Below, piece by piece: positions 48,968 to 60,925 of a stretch of DNA of 64,000 bases (position 1 is the first letter of the stretch; the number at the start of each line of letters is the position of its first letter). The stretch comes from Microbacterium sp. SSM24. GTDB taxonomy: Bacteria > Actinomycetota > Actinomycetes > Actinomycetales > Microbacteriaceae. Below the pieces are notes generated by a model. It was given only the letters and a program-made list of their open reading frames with translations, had not been told where the DNA came from and ran no database searches. The stretch covers positions 740,332 to 804,331 of the forward strand of contig NZ_JAPDNQ010000002.1 of the NCBI RefSeq assembly GCF_025989145.1, read 5' to 3'. Made by a program: the position numbers and the translations under genes.

Positions 48968-49652
48968 CGTTCATTCCCGTCTGTACAGGCTCATTCGTGC
49001 GGATGACGCCGATGACGGCGTCCACGGTCTGGTCGAAGTCGAGGTGGGTCGAGTCGACGACCTCGACGCCCGGCGCGGCGGTGAGGAAGTCGACGACAGC
49101 CGAGTCGGAGGCATCGCGCTTGTGCAGCGCAGCGGCGACGGCCGCGGCATCCTGTCCGGCGAGTTCGGCGCTGCGCCTCGCCGCCCGCACCTCGGGGGCG
49201 GCCGTGAGGAGGATGCGCACCGGGGCGTCGGGCGCGACGACCGTCGTGATGTCGCGGCCCTCGATGACGACGCCGGAGCGGCCGGATGCCGTCACCAGGG
49301 CACGGAAGAGCGTGTTGACGGACTGCCGCACCGCGGGCACGCGTGCGACGCCGCTCACAGCATCCGACACGCGCGGCTCGCGGATCGCGGCGGTCACGTC
49401 GGCTGCACCCACCCGCACCCAGAAGGTGTCCGGATCGAGCGAGATCGCGTAGTCGAAGTCGCCCATCACTTCGAGGACGGCGGTCGAGTCAGACGTGTCG
49501 ATGCCGTGCTCGAGCGCGTGCCACGCGAGCGCCCGATAGGCGGCGCCGGTGTCGAGGAAGCCATAGCCCAGTCGGCGCGCGACCTGCTTGGAGACGCTCG
49601 ATTTGCCGCTGCCGGCGGGTCCGTCGATCGCGACGATGAACGGCTCAGTCAT
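48957..49652 (-). CDS. cmk: cytidylate kinase
   Basis: A 231-residue NMP kinase phosphorylating CMP/dCMP. P-loop [15 protein letters not shown] at residues 11-25, [12 protein letters not shown] for nucleotide recognition, the CMP-binding insert, [13 protein letters not shown] (substrate Asp/Arg) and a lid with RDASDSA. ATG 49652 overlaps the tyrA end by 8 nt. The cmk-der pairing is conserved across Actinobacteria. Confidence 0.95.
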   Translation of the reverse strand: MTEPFIVAIDGPAGSGKSSVSKQVARRLGYGFLDTGAAYRALAWHALEHGIDTSDSTAVLEVMGDFDYAISLDPDTFWVRVGAADVTAAIREPRVSDAVSGVARVPAVRQSVNTLFRALVTASGRSGVVIEGRDITTVVAPDAPVRILLTAAPEVRAARRSAELAGQDAAAVAAALHKRDASDSAVVDFLTAAPGVEVVDSTHLDFDQTVDAVIGVIRTNEPVQTGMNDGR

Positions 49653-50769
49653 TGGTGGTGCTCGCAATCTTCCAGCCGCGGGCCTCCAGGCCCTCCACGG
49701 CGCGTCGTACGGCACTGGGCACGACGCTGATCTCGGCCAGGCCGAACTGCGCGCCGGGCGAGTGCTCCAGACGCAGGTCCTCGACGTTCACGTCGAGCTC
49801 CCCGAGCTCTCCGAACAGGCGCCCGAGCTGGCCCGACGTGTCGTCGACCATCACGACGACCTGCTCGAAGCGGCGGTTCTGACCGTGCTTGCCGGGGAGG
49901 CGCTCGACGCCCTCGTTCCCTCGGCGGATCGTGTCGGCGACGGCGCGGCGTGCGCCGGGAGCGTCGGGGCTGCGCAGCGCATCGGCCACCGACGAGAGGT
50001 CAGCGGCGAGCGCATCGAGCACGTCGACCACCGGGGTCGCATTGGCGCCGAGGATCTGCACCCACAGTTCGGGGGCGGATGCCGCGATCCGCGTCGTATC
50101 GCGCACCCCCTGGCCCGCCAGGCCGAGGGATCCGTCCGGCGCGTCCACGAAGCGACCGGCGAGAAGGCTCGCGACGAGCTGCGGAACGTGGGAGACGAGC
50201 GCGACGGCGCGGTCGTGCTCTTCCGGACCCATCTCGAGGGGCATCGCGCCGAGGTCCAGGGCGAGCGCCTCGACGACCGCGAGATCGGTCGCCGACGTCT
50301 CGCCGTCACGGCATACGACCCAGGGCCGGCCGACGAAGATGTCGGCGCGCGCCGAGATGGCTCCGCCGCGTTCGCGTCCCGCGAGCGGGTGCGAGCCGAT
50401 GTAGTGGGTGAGATCGACGCCGCGTTCGCGCAACGTGCGCAGCGGCTCGAGCTTGACACTGGCGACGTCGGTGACGACGGCCCGCGGGTACCGTGCGAGC
50501 TCGCGCTCGATGACGTCGGCCGTGACATCCGGCGGCACCGCCACCACGATGAGTGCGGGCTCGTCCTCTGCGGCCGCCCGACGGCCGGCGCCGTAGTCGA
50601 CGGCGAGGCGCAGCTGTGCCGGAGAGGTGTCGTCGAGCGCGACATCGACCCCGAGTGCGGTCAGCGCGTGGCCGATGCTCGCGCCGAGCAGGCCGGCGCC
50701 CACGATCCGCACGGTGCCCTGCACCCGCGCGGCGCGCGCGCCGGAAGTCGTCGGCGTGGACTCGGTCAC
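49645..50769 (-). CDS. tyrA: prephenate dehydrogenase with C-terminal ACT-like domain
   Basis: A 374-residue NAD(P)-dependent enzyme of tyrosine synthesis. Rossmann fingerprint [17 protein letters not shown] at residues 20-36, the [11 protein letters not shown] active-site loop, the [16 protein letters not shown] helix with a catalytic histidine, and a C-terminal ACT-like regulatory domain (about 295-365, [20 protein letters not shown]). It lies between rluB and cmk, overlapping both (ATGA and 8 nt), so tyrosine synthesis is tied to the translation/replication operon; in M. tuberculosis tyrA is elsewhere (from memory). Confidence 0.94.
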   Translation of the reverse strand: MTESTPTTSGARAARVQGTVRIVGAGLLGASIGHALTALGVDVALDDTSPAQLRLAVDYGAGRRAAAEDEPALIVVAVPPDVTADVIERELARYPRAVVTDVASVKLEPLRTLRERGVDLTHYIGSHPLAGRERGGAISARADIFVGRPWVVCRDGETSATDLAVVEALALDLGAMPLEMGPEEHDRAVALVSHVPQLVASLLAGRFVDAPDGSLGLAGQGVRDTTRIAASAPELWVQILGANATPVVDVLDALAADLSSVADALRSPDAPGARRAVADTIRRGNEGVERLPGKHGQNRRFEQVVVMVDDTSGQLGRLFGELGELDVNVEDLRLEHSPGAQFGLAEISVVPSAVRRAVEGLEARGWKIASTTND

Positions 50770-51587
50770 TCGTTCTCCTGATCGCTCCGCGGGTCGGAGT
50801 CGTCGTGGGACTCGGGCGCATCGCCCGTCGCGCGACGCGCGAGAGTCAGCAGAGCGCCCCGCTCCACCTTAGTCAACTCACGAGCGCGCCCGGCTGGCAG
50901 CGTTCCCAGGTGAAGTGGACCGAACTGCCGCCTCACGAGTTCGACGACCGGATGCCCCACCTCCGCCATCATGCGCCGCACGATGCGGTTGCGTCCCGAG
51001 TGCAGCGTGAGTTCGACCAGCGATCCCCCGCCTTCGGCCGACGACGACAGCAGTCGCGCCTTGTCGGCGGCGATCCGGCCGTCTTCGAGCTCGACGCCGC
51101 GCAGGAGCCGCTGGATCGTCTGCGGCGTCACCCGTCCCTCGACCTTCGCGATGTAGACCTTCGTCACCCCGAAGGACGGATGCGCCAGGACGTGGGCGAG
51201 CTCGCCGTCGTTGGTCAGCACGAGGAGGCCGCTGGTCTCCGCGTCGAGCCGCCCGACGTTGTACAGGCGCTCCTCCCAGTCCTTCGTGAACATTCGCAGA
51301 TCCGGGCGCCCCCGTTCGTCCTTCATCGAGCTGACCACGCCTGTCGGCTTGTTGAGCATCACGTAGCGCTTGGACTGATCGAGCTGCACCGCGGAGCCGT
51401 CGACGTCGACGAGGTCGCTCTCGGGGTCGATGCGGGATCCGAGCTCGGTCACGACCTGGCCGTTGACGCGGACGCGGCCCTCGACGATGAGCTGTTCCGC
51501 CACACGACGCGAGGCGACACCCGCGTTCGCGAGCACCTTCTGCAGACGGACGCCCTCGGGCGTGCCGAAGGGATCGTGGTCGCTCAT
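50766..51587 (-). CDS. rluB: 23S rRNA pseudouridine synthase, RluB type
   Basis: A 273-residue RsuA/RluB family enzyme modifying large-subunit rRNA. S4 domain at the N-terminus (VRLQKVLANAGVASRRVAEQ), then the catalytic domain with NKPTGVVSSM and the active-site aspartate in GRLDAETSGLLVLTND, and the conserved GRNRIVRRMMAEVGHPV. A charged Asp/Glu tail of about 20 residues is appended. ATGA overlaps join it to scpB upstream and tyrA downstream. Confidence 0.95.
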   Translation of the reverse strand: MSDHDPFGTPEGVRLQKVLANAGVASRRVAEQLIVEGRVRVNGQVVTELGSRIDPESDLVDVDGSAVQLDQSKRYVMLNKPTGVVSSMKDERGRPDLRMFTKDWEERLYNVGRLDAETSGLLVLTNDGELAHVLAHPSFGVTKVYIAKVEGRVTPQTIQRLLRGVELEDGRIAADKARLLSSSAEGGGSLVELTLHSGRNRIVRRMMAEVGHPVVELVRRQFGPLHLGTLPAGRARELTKVERGALLTLARRATGDAPESHDDSDPRSDQENE

Positions 51588-52186
51588 CGGCGGGCCTCCT
51601 CGTCGAATCCGTCGGCCCCGTCATCGAGGAGCGGCGAGATGTGCGGCAGCTCGTCGAGCGAGTTGATGCCGAGGTTCACCAGGAGCGCGCCCGTGGTGCC
51701 GTAGTTGATGGCGCCGGTCTCGGCATCCGTGAACACTTCGGTGATGAGCCCGCGCGAGAGCAGCGTGCGCACGACGGAGTCGACGTTCACCGCACGGATC
51801 GACGCCACCTGGCCGCGTGTGACGGGCTGCTTGTACGCGATGACGGCGAGCGTCTCGAGCGCCGCCTGCGACAGGCGCGACGGCGCCTGCGCGTTCACGA
51901 ACTCGCTCACGAGGTCGTCGTGCTCCTCACGGACGTAGAGGCGCCAGCCGCCCCCCACCTCGCGCAGCTCGAAGCCGCGCACGGGTCCGCCGGTCTCGCC
52001 GTCGTAATCGGCGACGAGCCCCTCCACGGCCTGCCGGACGGCCGGGACCGGCGAGCCGACCGCCGCAGCGAGGCTCACGAGGCTCTGCGGCTCCTCGACG
52101 ATGAGCAGGATCGCCTCCAGCCGTCGCGCGACGTCGGTGGTCGCCACGGGTGCGGACGGTTCCTGTGCGTGAGGATCATCGGTCAT
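51584..52186 (-). CDS. scpB: segregation and condensation protein ScpB
   Basis: A 200-residue kleisin-associated protein with two winged-helix domains (LEAILLIVEEPQSLVSLAAA and LETLAVIAYKQPVTRGQVAS, IRAV), both hallmark segments of ScpB. With ScpA and SMC it forms the bacterial condensin that organises the chromosome. The start at 52186 overlaps scpA by 11 nt; an in-frame upstream extension would intrude further into scpA. Confidence 0.95.
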   Translation of the reverse strand: MTDDPHAQEPSAPVATTDVARRLEAILLIVEEPQSLVSLAAAVGSPVPAVRQAVEGLVADYDGETGGPVRGFELREVGGGWRLYVREEHDDLVSEFVNAQAPSRLSQAALETLAVIAYKQPVTRGQVASIRAVNVDSVVRTLLSRGLITEVFTDAETGAINYGTTGALLVNLGINSLDELPHISPLLDDGADGFDEEARR

Positions 52187-53003
52187 AGTCGGCTCCCAGA
52201 GTGGCGAGGTTCTCGTCGGACCAGCGCTGCGCACTCCAGCGGAGCGTGAGCTCCCCGAGCGGCTCGAGCTGTTCGAAGGACAGGGCGGCGTGGCGGTACA
52301 GCTCCAGCACAGAGAGGAATCGGGCGACCACGACACCGGGCTGAGTGACACCGGCGACGAGCTCGCGGAAGTTCAAGGTGCCGGCATCCCGCAGCAGCGT
52401 CACCACGACCGCGGCCTGCTCACGGATGCTCACGAGCGGAGCGTGCAGGTGGTCGAGCCCGACGTGCGGGATCTCCTTGGGCGTCATCGCAAGGAGGGCG
52501 AGCGCGGCGAAGTCGTCGGCGCTGAGCGTCCAGACCAGTTCGGGCACCGCGTTGCGGTACTTCTCGTCGAGCCGCACCGCACGGGTGTGCCGACGATCCT
52601 CGCGCTGCAGGCAGCGCTCGAACCACACCGAGACCTCCTTGAAGGCCCGGTACTGCAGAAGACGGGCGAACAGCAGATCCCGCGCCTCGAGCAGCGCAAC
52701 CGATTCCGCGTCGACGAGCTCTCCCTGCGGCAGGAGCCCCGCGACCTTCATGTCGAGGAGGGTCGCCGCGACGACGAGGAATTCGGATGCCTCCTCCAGC
52801 TCCTCGTCGGGCCCGAGTTCGCGCAGGTACGCGATGAACTCGTTCGTCACGGCCGACAGCGACACCTCTGTGATGTCGAGCTCGTGCTTCGAGATGAGAG
52901 TAAGCAGCAGGTCGAACGGCCCGTCGAAGCCCGCGAGCGAGACGCGGAAGCCCTCGACGGGCGACTCGCTGGCGAGGGCGTGCTCGTCAGGCGACGGCGC
53001 CAC
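52176..53003 (-). CDS. scpA: segregation and condensation protein ScpA (kleisin)
   Basis: A 275-residue kleisin subunit: N-terminal FDGPFDLLLTLISKHELDIT (SMC neck contact), the EFLVVAATLLDMKVAGLLP helix, a central acidic/basic linker and the C-terminal winged helix (VVARFLSVLELYRHAALSFEQ) that contacts the SMC head. It overlaps the parA gene by 17 nt, the deepest overlap of the run, which suggests coupled translation of ParA and condensin. Confidence 0.95.
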   Translation of the reverse strand: MAPSPDEHALASESPVEGFRVSLAGFDGPFDLLLTLISKHELDITEVSLSAVTNEFIAYLRELGPDEELEEASEFLVVAATLLDMKVAGLLPQGELVDAESVALLEARDLLFARLLQYRAFKEVSVWFERCLQREDRRHTRAVRLDEKYRNAVPELVWTLSADDFAALALLAMTPKEIPHVGLDHLHAPLVSIREQAAVVVTLLRDAGTLNFRELVAGVTQPGVVVARFLSVLELYRHAALSFEQLEPLGELTLRWSAQRWSDENLATLGADYDR

Positions 53004-53892
53004 GGGCGACCAGCTCCCGCGCCAGTCGCAGGTAGGCCTGCGCGGCGGCGTGCTCGGGCGCGAACTCGGTGATGGGCATGCCCGACACCGAGGCGTCCGG
53101 GAACTTCACGGTCCTGCCGATGACGGTCTCGAGGACGTCGTCGCCGAAGGCGTCGACGACCCGCTCGAGCACCTCCCGCGAGTGGAGCGTGCGCGCGTCG
53201 TACATCGTCGCGAGCACACCGTCGAGCGTGATCGTCGGGTTCAGCCGATCGCGCACCTTGTCGATCGTCTCGATGAGCATCGCGACGCCGCGCAGGGCGA
53301 AGAACTCGCACTCGAGCGGGATGATCACGCCGTGGCTGGCGGTGAGCGCGTTCACCGTCAGCAGGCCGAGCGAGGGCTGGCAGTCGACGAGGATCACGTC
53401 GTAGTCGGGAGTGAGCTTGCGCAGCGCGCGAGAGAGGGTCTGCTCGCGCGCGACCTCGTTCACCAGGTGCACTTCCGCGGCCGACAGATCGATGTTGGCC
53501 GGAATCACGTCGAGGTTCTCGACGCGGCTCTTCACCACGACGTCGCGCGGATCACGCTTGCCGTCGACGAGCAGATCGTAGATCGTCGGGATGTCGTGGG
53601 TCTGGATGCCGAGTCCGGCCGACAGCGCGCCCTGCGGGTCGAAGTCGACCGCGAGCACCTTGCGGCCGTAGCTGGCGAGCGCGGCTGCGAGGTTGATGGT
53701 GGTCGTCGTCTTTCCGACGCCGCCCTTCTGATTGCACAGCGAGATGATGCGGGCGGGACCCGTGCCGTCGAGGGCCGGAGGGGTCGGGAAGCCGTGGTAG
53801 GGACGTCCGGTGGGACCGATCGGCGTCCCGTCGCCTGAGGCCTTCGTCGCGCCCCGCTTGCTGCCCGCCACAGACTCTCCTGACTTCGCCAT
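52987..53892 (-). CDS. ParA/Soj family ATPase of the scpAB operon
   Basis: A 301-residue ParA-family protein (Rv1708-like by position). After a 45-residue basic, Gly/Thr-rich N-terminal extension come Walker [37 protein letters not shown], and Walker B VILVDCQPSLGLLTVNAL. ATG 53892 was chosen; a GTG three codons upstream is open, and TAGAAT at 53904-53909 would start transcription just before the ATG. No parB is adjacent. Cotranscription with scpAB points to a role in chromosome organisation rather than plasmid partition. Confidence 0.9.
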   Translation of the reverse strand: MAKSGESVAGSKRGATKASGDGTPIGPTGRPYHGFPTPPALDGTGPARIISLCNQKGGVGKTTTTINLAAALASYGRKVLAVDFDPQGALSAGLGIQTHDIPTIYDLLVDGKRDPRDVVVKSRVENLDVIPANIDLSAAEVHLVNEVAREQTLSRALRKLTPDYDVILVDCQPSLGLLTVNALTASHGVIIPLECEFFALRGVAMLIETIDKVRDRLNPTITLDGVLATMYDARTLHSREVLERVVDAFGDDVLETVIGRTVKFPDASVSGMPITEFAPEHAAAQAYLRLARELVARGAVA

Positions 53893-53903
53893 GCCGTGCA
53901 CCG

Positions 53904-53909
53904 ATTCTA
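53904..53909 (-). promoter_or_regulatory. -10 hexamer TAGAAT of parA-scpAB
   Basis: TAGAAT ends 11 nt before the ATG at 53892 and 2 nt before an in-frame GTG, so a very short leader and the ATG start are favoured. Confidence 0.45.
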
Positions 53910-53939
53910 GTCACGGCGAGGCCCTTCCCCCGGGAAGGG

Positions 53940-54884
53940 TCAGCGGGCGCGCGGGTGAGAGGTGACGTAGACGTCGCGGAGCGCGTCGACGGAGACATGG
54001 GTGTAGATCTGCGTGGTGGCCACGGAGGCATGGCCGAGCAGCTCCTGGACGACCCGCACGTCGGCGCCGCCCTGGAGCAGGTGGGTCGCGAACGAATGCC
54101 GGAGCGTGTGCGGCGAGACGTGGGCGGTGAGCTGCGCGCGGTCGGCGGCGTCATGGATGATCAGCCACGCGCTCTGCCGCGACAGCGGCGCGCCGCGTGC
54201 GCCGAGGAACAGCTTCGGCGTCGCCCTCCCTCGGCGCGAGAGCTCGGGGCGCGCGCGCGTCAGATACGCGTCCACCGCGGCGCGAGCGTATGAGCCGACC
54301 GGCACGATCCGCTCTTTCGAGCCCTTTCCGCGCACCCGGATCACATCGCCGTGGGCGAGGTCGTCGACGTCGAGCTGCACGACCTCGGACACCCGCGCTC
54401 CGGTGGCATAGAGGAGCTCGAGCAGGGCACGGTCGCGCAGACCCACCAGGTCTCCGGGGGCTGCGCCGGGAGCGGCATCCGCCTCTGTCGACGGAGCGGG
54501 ACCCGACGCCTCCAGCAGCGCCTCGACCTGATCGATGGTGAGCGCCTTCGGCAGCCGCTGCGGCTGCTTCGGCGGGCGCAGACGCGCGGACGGGTCGACG
54601 TTCTCGATGCCCTCGCGGGCCAGGAAGCGATGCAGTCCGCGCACCGACGACTGCAGTCGAGCGAGAGAGGATGCCGCGACCGCCGGCTGCGCGGAGGCGC
54701 GCTCGCCGGCGAACTCGGCGACGACGGCGGAGGTTACCTCGGATGAGTCGCCGATGCCCCGCGCGGCGAGCCACGCGACGTATCCGGCGAGGTCTCGGCG
54801 GTACGCGGCGACGGTGTTGTCGGACAGACCGCGCTCGATGGTGATGTGCCGCAGGTAGGCGTCCACCGCCCGGTCGAGCCTCAT
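53940..54884 (-). CDS. xerD: tyrosine recombinase XerD
   Basis: A 314-residue site-specific recombinase that resolves chromosome dimers at dif. N-terminal SAM-like domain ([20 protein letters not shown]) and C-terminal catalytic domain with the R-H-R-H/W-Y set: Arg in [39 protein letters not shown]. An Ala/Pro-rich insert of about 15 residues lies before [15 protein letters not shown]. It is 1 nt from the Nudix gene. Synteny with Rv1701 supports housekeeping XerD rather than a phage integrase. Confidence 0.94.
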   Translation of the reverse strand: MRLDRAVDAYLRHITIERGLSDNTVAAYRRDLAGYVAWLAARGIGDSSEVTSAVVAEFAGERASAQPAVAASSLARLQSSVRGLHRFLAREGIENVDPSARLRPPKQPQRLPKALTIDQVEALLEASGPAPSTEADAAPGAAPGDLVGLRDRALLELLYATGARVSEVVQLDVDDLAHGDVIRVRGKGSKERIVPVGSYARAAVDAYLTRARPELSRRGRATPKLFLGARGAPLSRQSAWLIIHDAADRAQLTAHVSPHTLRHSFATHLLQGGADVRVVQELLGHASVATTQIYTHVSVDALRDVYVTSHPRAR

Positions 54885-54885
54885 G

Positions 54886-57199
<2,314 letters not shown>

Positions 57200-57201
57200 T
57201 T

Positions 57202-57207
57202 ATCCTA
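57202..57207 (-). promoter_or_regulatory. -10 hexamer TAGGAT of pyrG
   Basis: TAGGAT ends 8 nt before GTG 57193 and 11 nt before ATG 57190; a very short leader is predicted. Confidence 0.45.
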
Positions 57208-57285
57208 TCTCACGTCTGGGGGTCGATCCTGAGCGAACGCGGCGTGGCTCGGGCGATCGCGTCGCTCGTCGGCAGCGCGGGCGGG

Positions 57286-58974
57286 TCATACAACCTCGGT
57301 CCGCAGCCCGAGGAGCTCGCGCGCATGGGTGAGCGCGGCATCCGAATCCGGCATGCCCGACAGCAGCCGGGCCACCTCTGCCTCGCGGTCGGCTCCGTCG
57401 AGGCGGCGGACATCGGATGCCGTCACCGACCCGTCGACCGCCTTCACGACCGTCAGGTGATTGGTGGCGAACGCCGCGACCTGCGCCAGGTGGGTGACGG
57501 CGATGACCTGCGAAGACTGCGCCAAGCGTGCGAGCCGGCGCCCGACCTCGATCGCCGCCGCTCCCCCGATCCCGGCATCGACCTCGTCGAACACGAACGT
57601 CGGGACCGGATCCGCCGCCGCGATGACGACTTCGATCGCGAGCATGACCCGACTGAGCTCGCCGCCGGATGCACCGCGGGACACGGGTCGCGGGTCCGCG
57701 CCCGGATGCGGAGCCAGCAGGATCGCGACGTCATCACGTCCCGAGACGGACTCCGCGCCCGGCGACACCGCCACGGACAGGCGGGCGTCGGGCATCGCGA
57801 GTGCTCGCAGTTCGGCCGTGACAGCGGCGCCGAGCCGTTCGGCAGCGTCGGTGCGCGCGTCGGTGAGAACGGCGGCTGCGGCGTCGACGGCGGATGCTGC
57901 GGCATCCCGCTCGGCGGTCAGCCGCTCGACGCGATCGGTGTCGTCGTCGAGTTCGGCGAGGCGCGCGGAGCCGGTGTCGAGAAGCTCGATCGCGGCGTCG
58001 AGCGTGCCGTGCGCACGCACGAGCGCCGAGAGCACGGCGCGACGCTCTTCGACCGCGGCGAGCTCGTGCGGCCCGGTCTCGTCGAGATCGGCGAGGTACC
58101 CGGCCAGGGCCGCGGCGACGTCGGAGGTGCGATAGCCGAGTTCGGCGACCTGTCCGGCGAGCTCTTCGAGCGCCGGATCGACGGCGCGCTCGAGAGCCCG
58201 TCGGGCTTCGGCCAGGAGCGATGCCGCGTCCGGCTCGCCCTCGCCGGACAGTGCGTCATGGGCCGTCGCTGCCGCGATACGGAGCTCTTCCGCGTTGGCG
58301 AGCCGCTCGGCGCGCACCATGAGCTCGGCATCCTCGCCGGGCTGTGGAGCGGCCTGCTCGATCTCGGCGACCTGCGCGCGCAGTTCGTCCGCCTCGCGGG
58401 CACGGGCCTCGCCGTCGTCGGTGATGGCCGTCAGTTCGCGGTCGGCGGTCCGCCAACGTTCGTACGCCTCGCGGTACGTCGCCAGCGCGCCCTGCACGGC
58501 GACGCCCCCGAAGCGGTCGAGCGCATCGCGTTGGGCGACAGCGCTCCGCAGCCGCAGCTGGTCGGACTGGCCGTGCACGACGACGAGCTCGTCAGCGAGG
58601 TCGGCGAGCACGCCGGCCGGAGCGGTCCTGCCGCCGACCGAGGCCCGGCCGCGCCCTTCGCTCGAGATCGATCGCCCGACGAAGAGCTCGGCGCGCCCGT
58701 CGCCGAGCGGCTCGAGGTCTCCTCCGGCGTCGCGGACACGATCGGCGACCGCCCCCGACTCGGGCACGATCCACACCCCGTCGACCGTCGCATGCGTCGC
58801 TCCCGATCGCACGGCGCCGGAGTCGGCCCGCTGTCCGAGGAGGAGCCCGAGCCCCGTCACGACCATCGTCTTCCCCGCGCCCGTCTCACCGGTGATCGCG
58901 GTGAACCCGGGCCCGATGGGCAGGGTCGCCTCCGCGATCACCCCGAGGTCGCGCAGGCGCATCTCCTCGATCAC
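57286..58974 (-). CDS. recN: DNA repair protein RecN
   Basis: A 562-residue SMC-like ATPase acting in double-strand break repair. Walker A GETGAGKTMVVTGLGLLLG sits near the N-terminus after the DLGVIAEATLPIGPGFTAI strand, a long coiled coil fills about 160-370, and the ABC signature GASGGELSRVMLAIE and Walker B TFVFDEVDAGIGG come near the C-terminus. GTG 58974 overlaps the nadK stop (GTGA); ATG four codons later is an alternative. It is the last gene of the tlyA unit. Confidence 0.95.
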   Translation of the reverse strand: MIEEMRLRDLGVIAEATLPIGPGFTAITGETGAGKTMVVTGLGLLLGQRADSGAVRSGATHATVDGVWIVPESGAVADRVRDAGGDLEPLGDGRAELFVGRSISSEGRGRASVGGRTAPAGVLADLADELVVVHGQSDQLRLRSAVAQRDALDRFGGVAVQGALATYREAYERWRTADRELTAITDDGEARAREADELRAQVAEIEQAAPQPGEDAELMVRAERLANAEELRIAAATAHDALSGEGEPDAASLLAEARRALERAVDPALEELAGQVAELGYRTSDVAAALAGYLADLDETGPHELAAVEERRAVLSALVRAHGTLDAAIELLDTGSARLAELDDDTDRVERLTAERDAAASAVDAAAAVLTDARTDAAERLGAAVTAELRALAMPDARLSVAVSPGAESVSGRDDVAILLAPHPGADPRPVSRGASGGELSRVMLAIEVVIAAADPVPTFVFDEVDAGIGGAAAIEVGRRLARLAQSSQVIAVTHLAQVAAFATNHLTVVKAVDGSVTASDVRRLDGADREAEVARLLSGMPDSDAALTHARELLGLRTEVV

Positions 58975-59915
58975 GGCGTGGGTCCCGTGATCGCGGCGGG
59001 TCCTCGCCAGCCTTCGACCGGCAGCCGGAACTTTCGCACGAGCCGGTCGGTGAACCGCGCCGGATGCAGTCGCGCGAGCCGCACCGGGTTCTCGGAGCGT
59101 CGCACGACCACGCGGGCGCCGGGCGGCAGGTCGTGGGAGCGGCGTCCGTCGCACCACAGGATCCCGACGCCGTTGGTGCGCTCGAGCACCTCGATCGCCA
59201 CGGCATGCTGGGGACCGACGACGAGCGGCTTCGCGAAGAGGGCGTGGGCCGACAGCGGCACGACGGAGATCGCCTCGACGGTCGGCCAGATCACGGGTCC
59301 GCCGGCGGAGAAGTTGTAGGCCGTCGATCCCGTGGGGGTGGACACGACGACCCCGTCGCACCCGAAGGTGGACAGCGGGCGTCCGTCGACCTCGATCACG
59401 ACCTCGAGCATGCGTTCGCGGCTGGCCTTCTCGACCGTGGCCTCGTTGAGCGCCCAGGTCTCGTAGATGACGGAGTCCGCGGCATCCTTCACCCGCACCG
59501 CCAGCGCGAGGCGCTCCTCGACCTCGTAGTCGCGGGCGATGACGCGCCTCACCGCGTCGTCCATGTCATCGCGCTCGATCTCGGCGAGAAAGCCGACGTG
59601 GCCCATGTTGATGCCGAGGACCGGCGCCGTCCCCTCGCGGACGAGCTCGGCGGCCCGGAGGATCGTGCCGTCTCCGCCGAGCACGATCGCCAGCTCGACA
59701 TCGGCCACCGGGACGTCGTCTCCGAGCACCGCGACCTCGCCTAACGACGGGATCACGGCCGAGAGCTCGGCTCGGTCGTCTGCGGCGAGGACCGGGCGCG
59801 CGCCCGCCGCACGCAGCGCCGCCACGACCCGCTCGGCGGCGAACACGGTGTCGTCGCGATGGGCGTGCGCGACGACGAGGATGTCGCGCACGGTGCGTGC
59901 GTCGTTGTCGGTCAT
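58971..59915 (-). CDS. nadK: NAD kinase
   Basis: A 314-residue ATP/polyphosphate NAD kinase. It has the GGDGTILRAA catalytic loop (Asp is the base), NMGHVGFLAEIE, LNEATVEKASRERM, and the CDGVVVSTPTGSTAYNFSAG substrate motif. ATG 59915 overlaps the tlyA stop (TGATG) and has a GGGGG ribosome site in front. It supplies NADP for biosynthesis. Confidence 0.96.
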   Translation of the reverse strand: MTDNDARTVRDILVVAHAHRDDTVFAAERVVAALRAAGARPVLAADDRAELSAVIPSLGEVAVLGDDVPVADVELAIVLGGDGTILRAAELVREGTAPVLGINMGHVGFLAEIERDDMDDAVRRVIARDYEVEERLALAVRVKDAADSVIYETWALNEATVEKASRERMLEVVIEVDGRPLSTFGCDGVVVSTPTGSTAYNFSAGGPVIWPTVEAISVVPLSAHALFAKPLVVGPQHAVAIEVLERTNGVGILWCDGRRSHDLPPGARVVVRRSENPVRLARLHPARFTDRLVRKFRLPVEGWRGPAAITGPTP

Positions 59916-60712
59916 CAGACCCCCGCCAGTCGGTTCACGGTGCTCAACCATTCTGTCGGATTGCTCCCACGTCCCGGCGCGAGGTGCGCGATGTACTCGG
60001 AATTGCCGTGCGTTCCCACGATCGGGGACGACACGACGCCACAGGTGCCGAGCCCGGCATCCCAGGCCGACCAGAGCACGCCGGCCACGGCATCCGCCCG
60101 CAGCGCGGGATTCGTGACCAGGCCGCCCTTCACCGCCGTGCGGCCGACCTCGAACTGCGGCTTCACGAGCAGCACCAGGTCGCCTTCGTCGGCGACCACT
60201 GCTCGAGCGGCCGGCAGCACGTGCGCGAGGGAGATGAACGACAGATCGCCGGTGACCACTGACGGCGGCGCATCGACGCCGCTCACCTCGGCAAGGGACT
60301 GCGCAGTCATGTGACGCACGTTGTACCCCTCGATCGAGACCACTCCGGGGTCGGAGGCGACGGATGCCGCGAGCTGCCCGTGCCCGACATCCACCGCGAT
60401 CACCGGCTCAGCGCCCCGCTCCCGCAGCACCTGGGTGAACCCGCCGGTCGAGGCGCCCATGTCGAGCGCGACGCGACCCGCGACGGCGATGCCGAAGGCG
60501 TCCAGGCCGGCGATGAGCTTGTGCGCGGCGCGGCTGACGTAGTGATCGACACCGGCGACCTCGATCGACGCGGAGTCGCCGACGGGTGTCGACGCCTTCA
60601 CGACCGGCCGTCCGTCGACGGTCACGAGGCCGTCGGCAATGAGGGTCGCCGCGTGGGTTCGCGATCGTGCGAGCCCCCGGGCAGCCAGCGCGGCATCGAG
60701 CCGCGACGTCAT
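59915..60712 (-). CDS. tlyA: TlyA family rRNA (cytidine-2'-O)-methyltransferase/hemolysin A
   Basis: A 265-residue SAM-dependent methyltransferase that in mycobacteria methylates 16S and 23S rRNA and sensitises to capreomycin. S4 domain first (RLDAALAARGLARSRTHAAT), then the FtsJ-like domain with LDMGASTGGFTQVL (SAM), AVDVGHGQL, and LLVKPQFEVGR carrying the catalytic lysine. The start overlaps the 58-codon gene (ATGA). Confidence 0.94.
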   Translation of the reverse strand: MTSRLDAALAARGLARSRTHAATLIADGLVTVDGRPVVKASTPVGDSASIEVAGVDHYVSRAAHKLIAGLDAFGIAVAGRVALDMGASTGGFTQVLRERGAEPVIAVDVGHGQLAASVASDPGVVSIEGYNVRHMTAQSLAEVSGVDAPPSVVTGDLSFISLAHVLPAARAVVADEGDLVLLVKPQFEVGRTAVKGGLVTNPALRADAVAGVLWSAWDAGLGTCGVVSSPIVGTHGNSEYIAHLAPGRGSNPTEWLSTVNRLAGV

Positions 60713-60885
60713 GACGCGGACGAGGCGCCGGGCGTGGCTTCGAGCCGCCGCGCCAGCGTGTCGTGGAGGGCGTCGTACGCGTCGGCACGGGTCGGCAGCG
60801 GCTGCGCCTCGATCACCTCGAGCGTGGACAGCAGGTCGCCGGGGTCGGTCTCGCGGGCGGACGCGTGCTCGTCGGGCTGCACCAT
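60709..60885 (-). CDS. conserved 58-residue protein (Rv1693-like)
   Basis: A 58-residue acidic protein beginning MVQPDEHASARETDPGDLLS and ending in a helix (ADAYDALHDTLARRLEATPG). No domain is recognised. The ATG is preceded by TATCCT 6 nt upstream (leaderless), it overlaps tlyA by 4 nt (ATGA), and M. tuberculosis has a protein of the same size in this place, so it is a real gene. It heads the tlyA-nadK-recN operon. Confidence 0.82.
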   Translation of the reverse strand: MVQPDEHASARETDPGDLLSTLEVIEAQPLPTRADAYDALHDTLARRLEATPGASSAS

Positions 60886-60891
60886 TCCCCA

Positions 60892-60897
60892 AGGATA
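60892..60897 (-). promoter_or_regulatory. -10 hexamer TATCCT of the tlyA operon
   Basis: TATCCT ends 6 nt before the ATG at 60885; GGGGA between could be a weak ribosome site. Confidence 0.5.
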
Positions 60898-60925
60898 CGG
60901 CGAACCACCCGCGTCGCCGTGCGAC

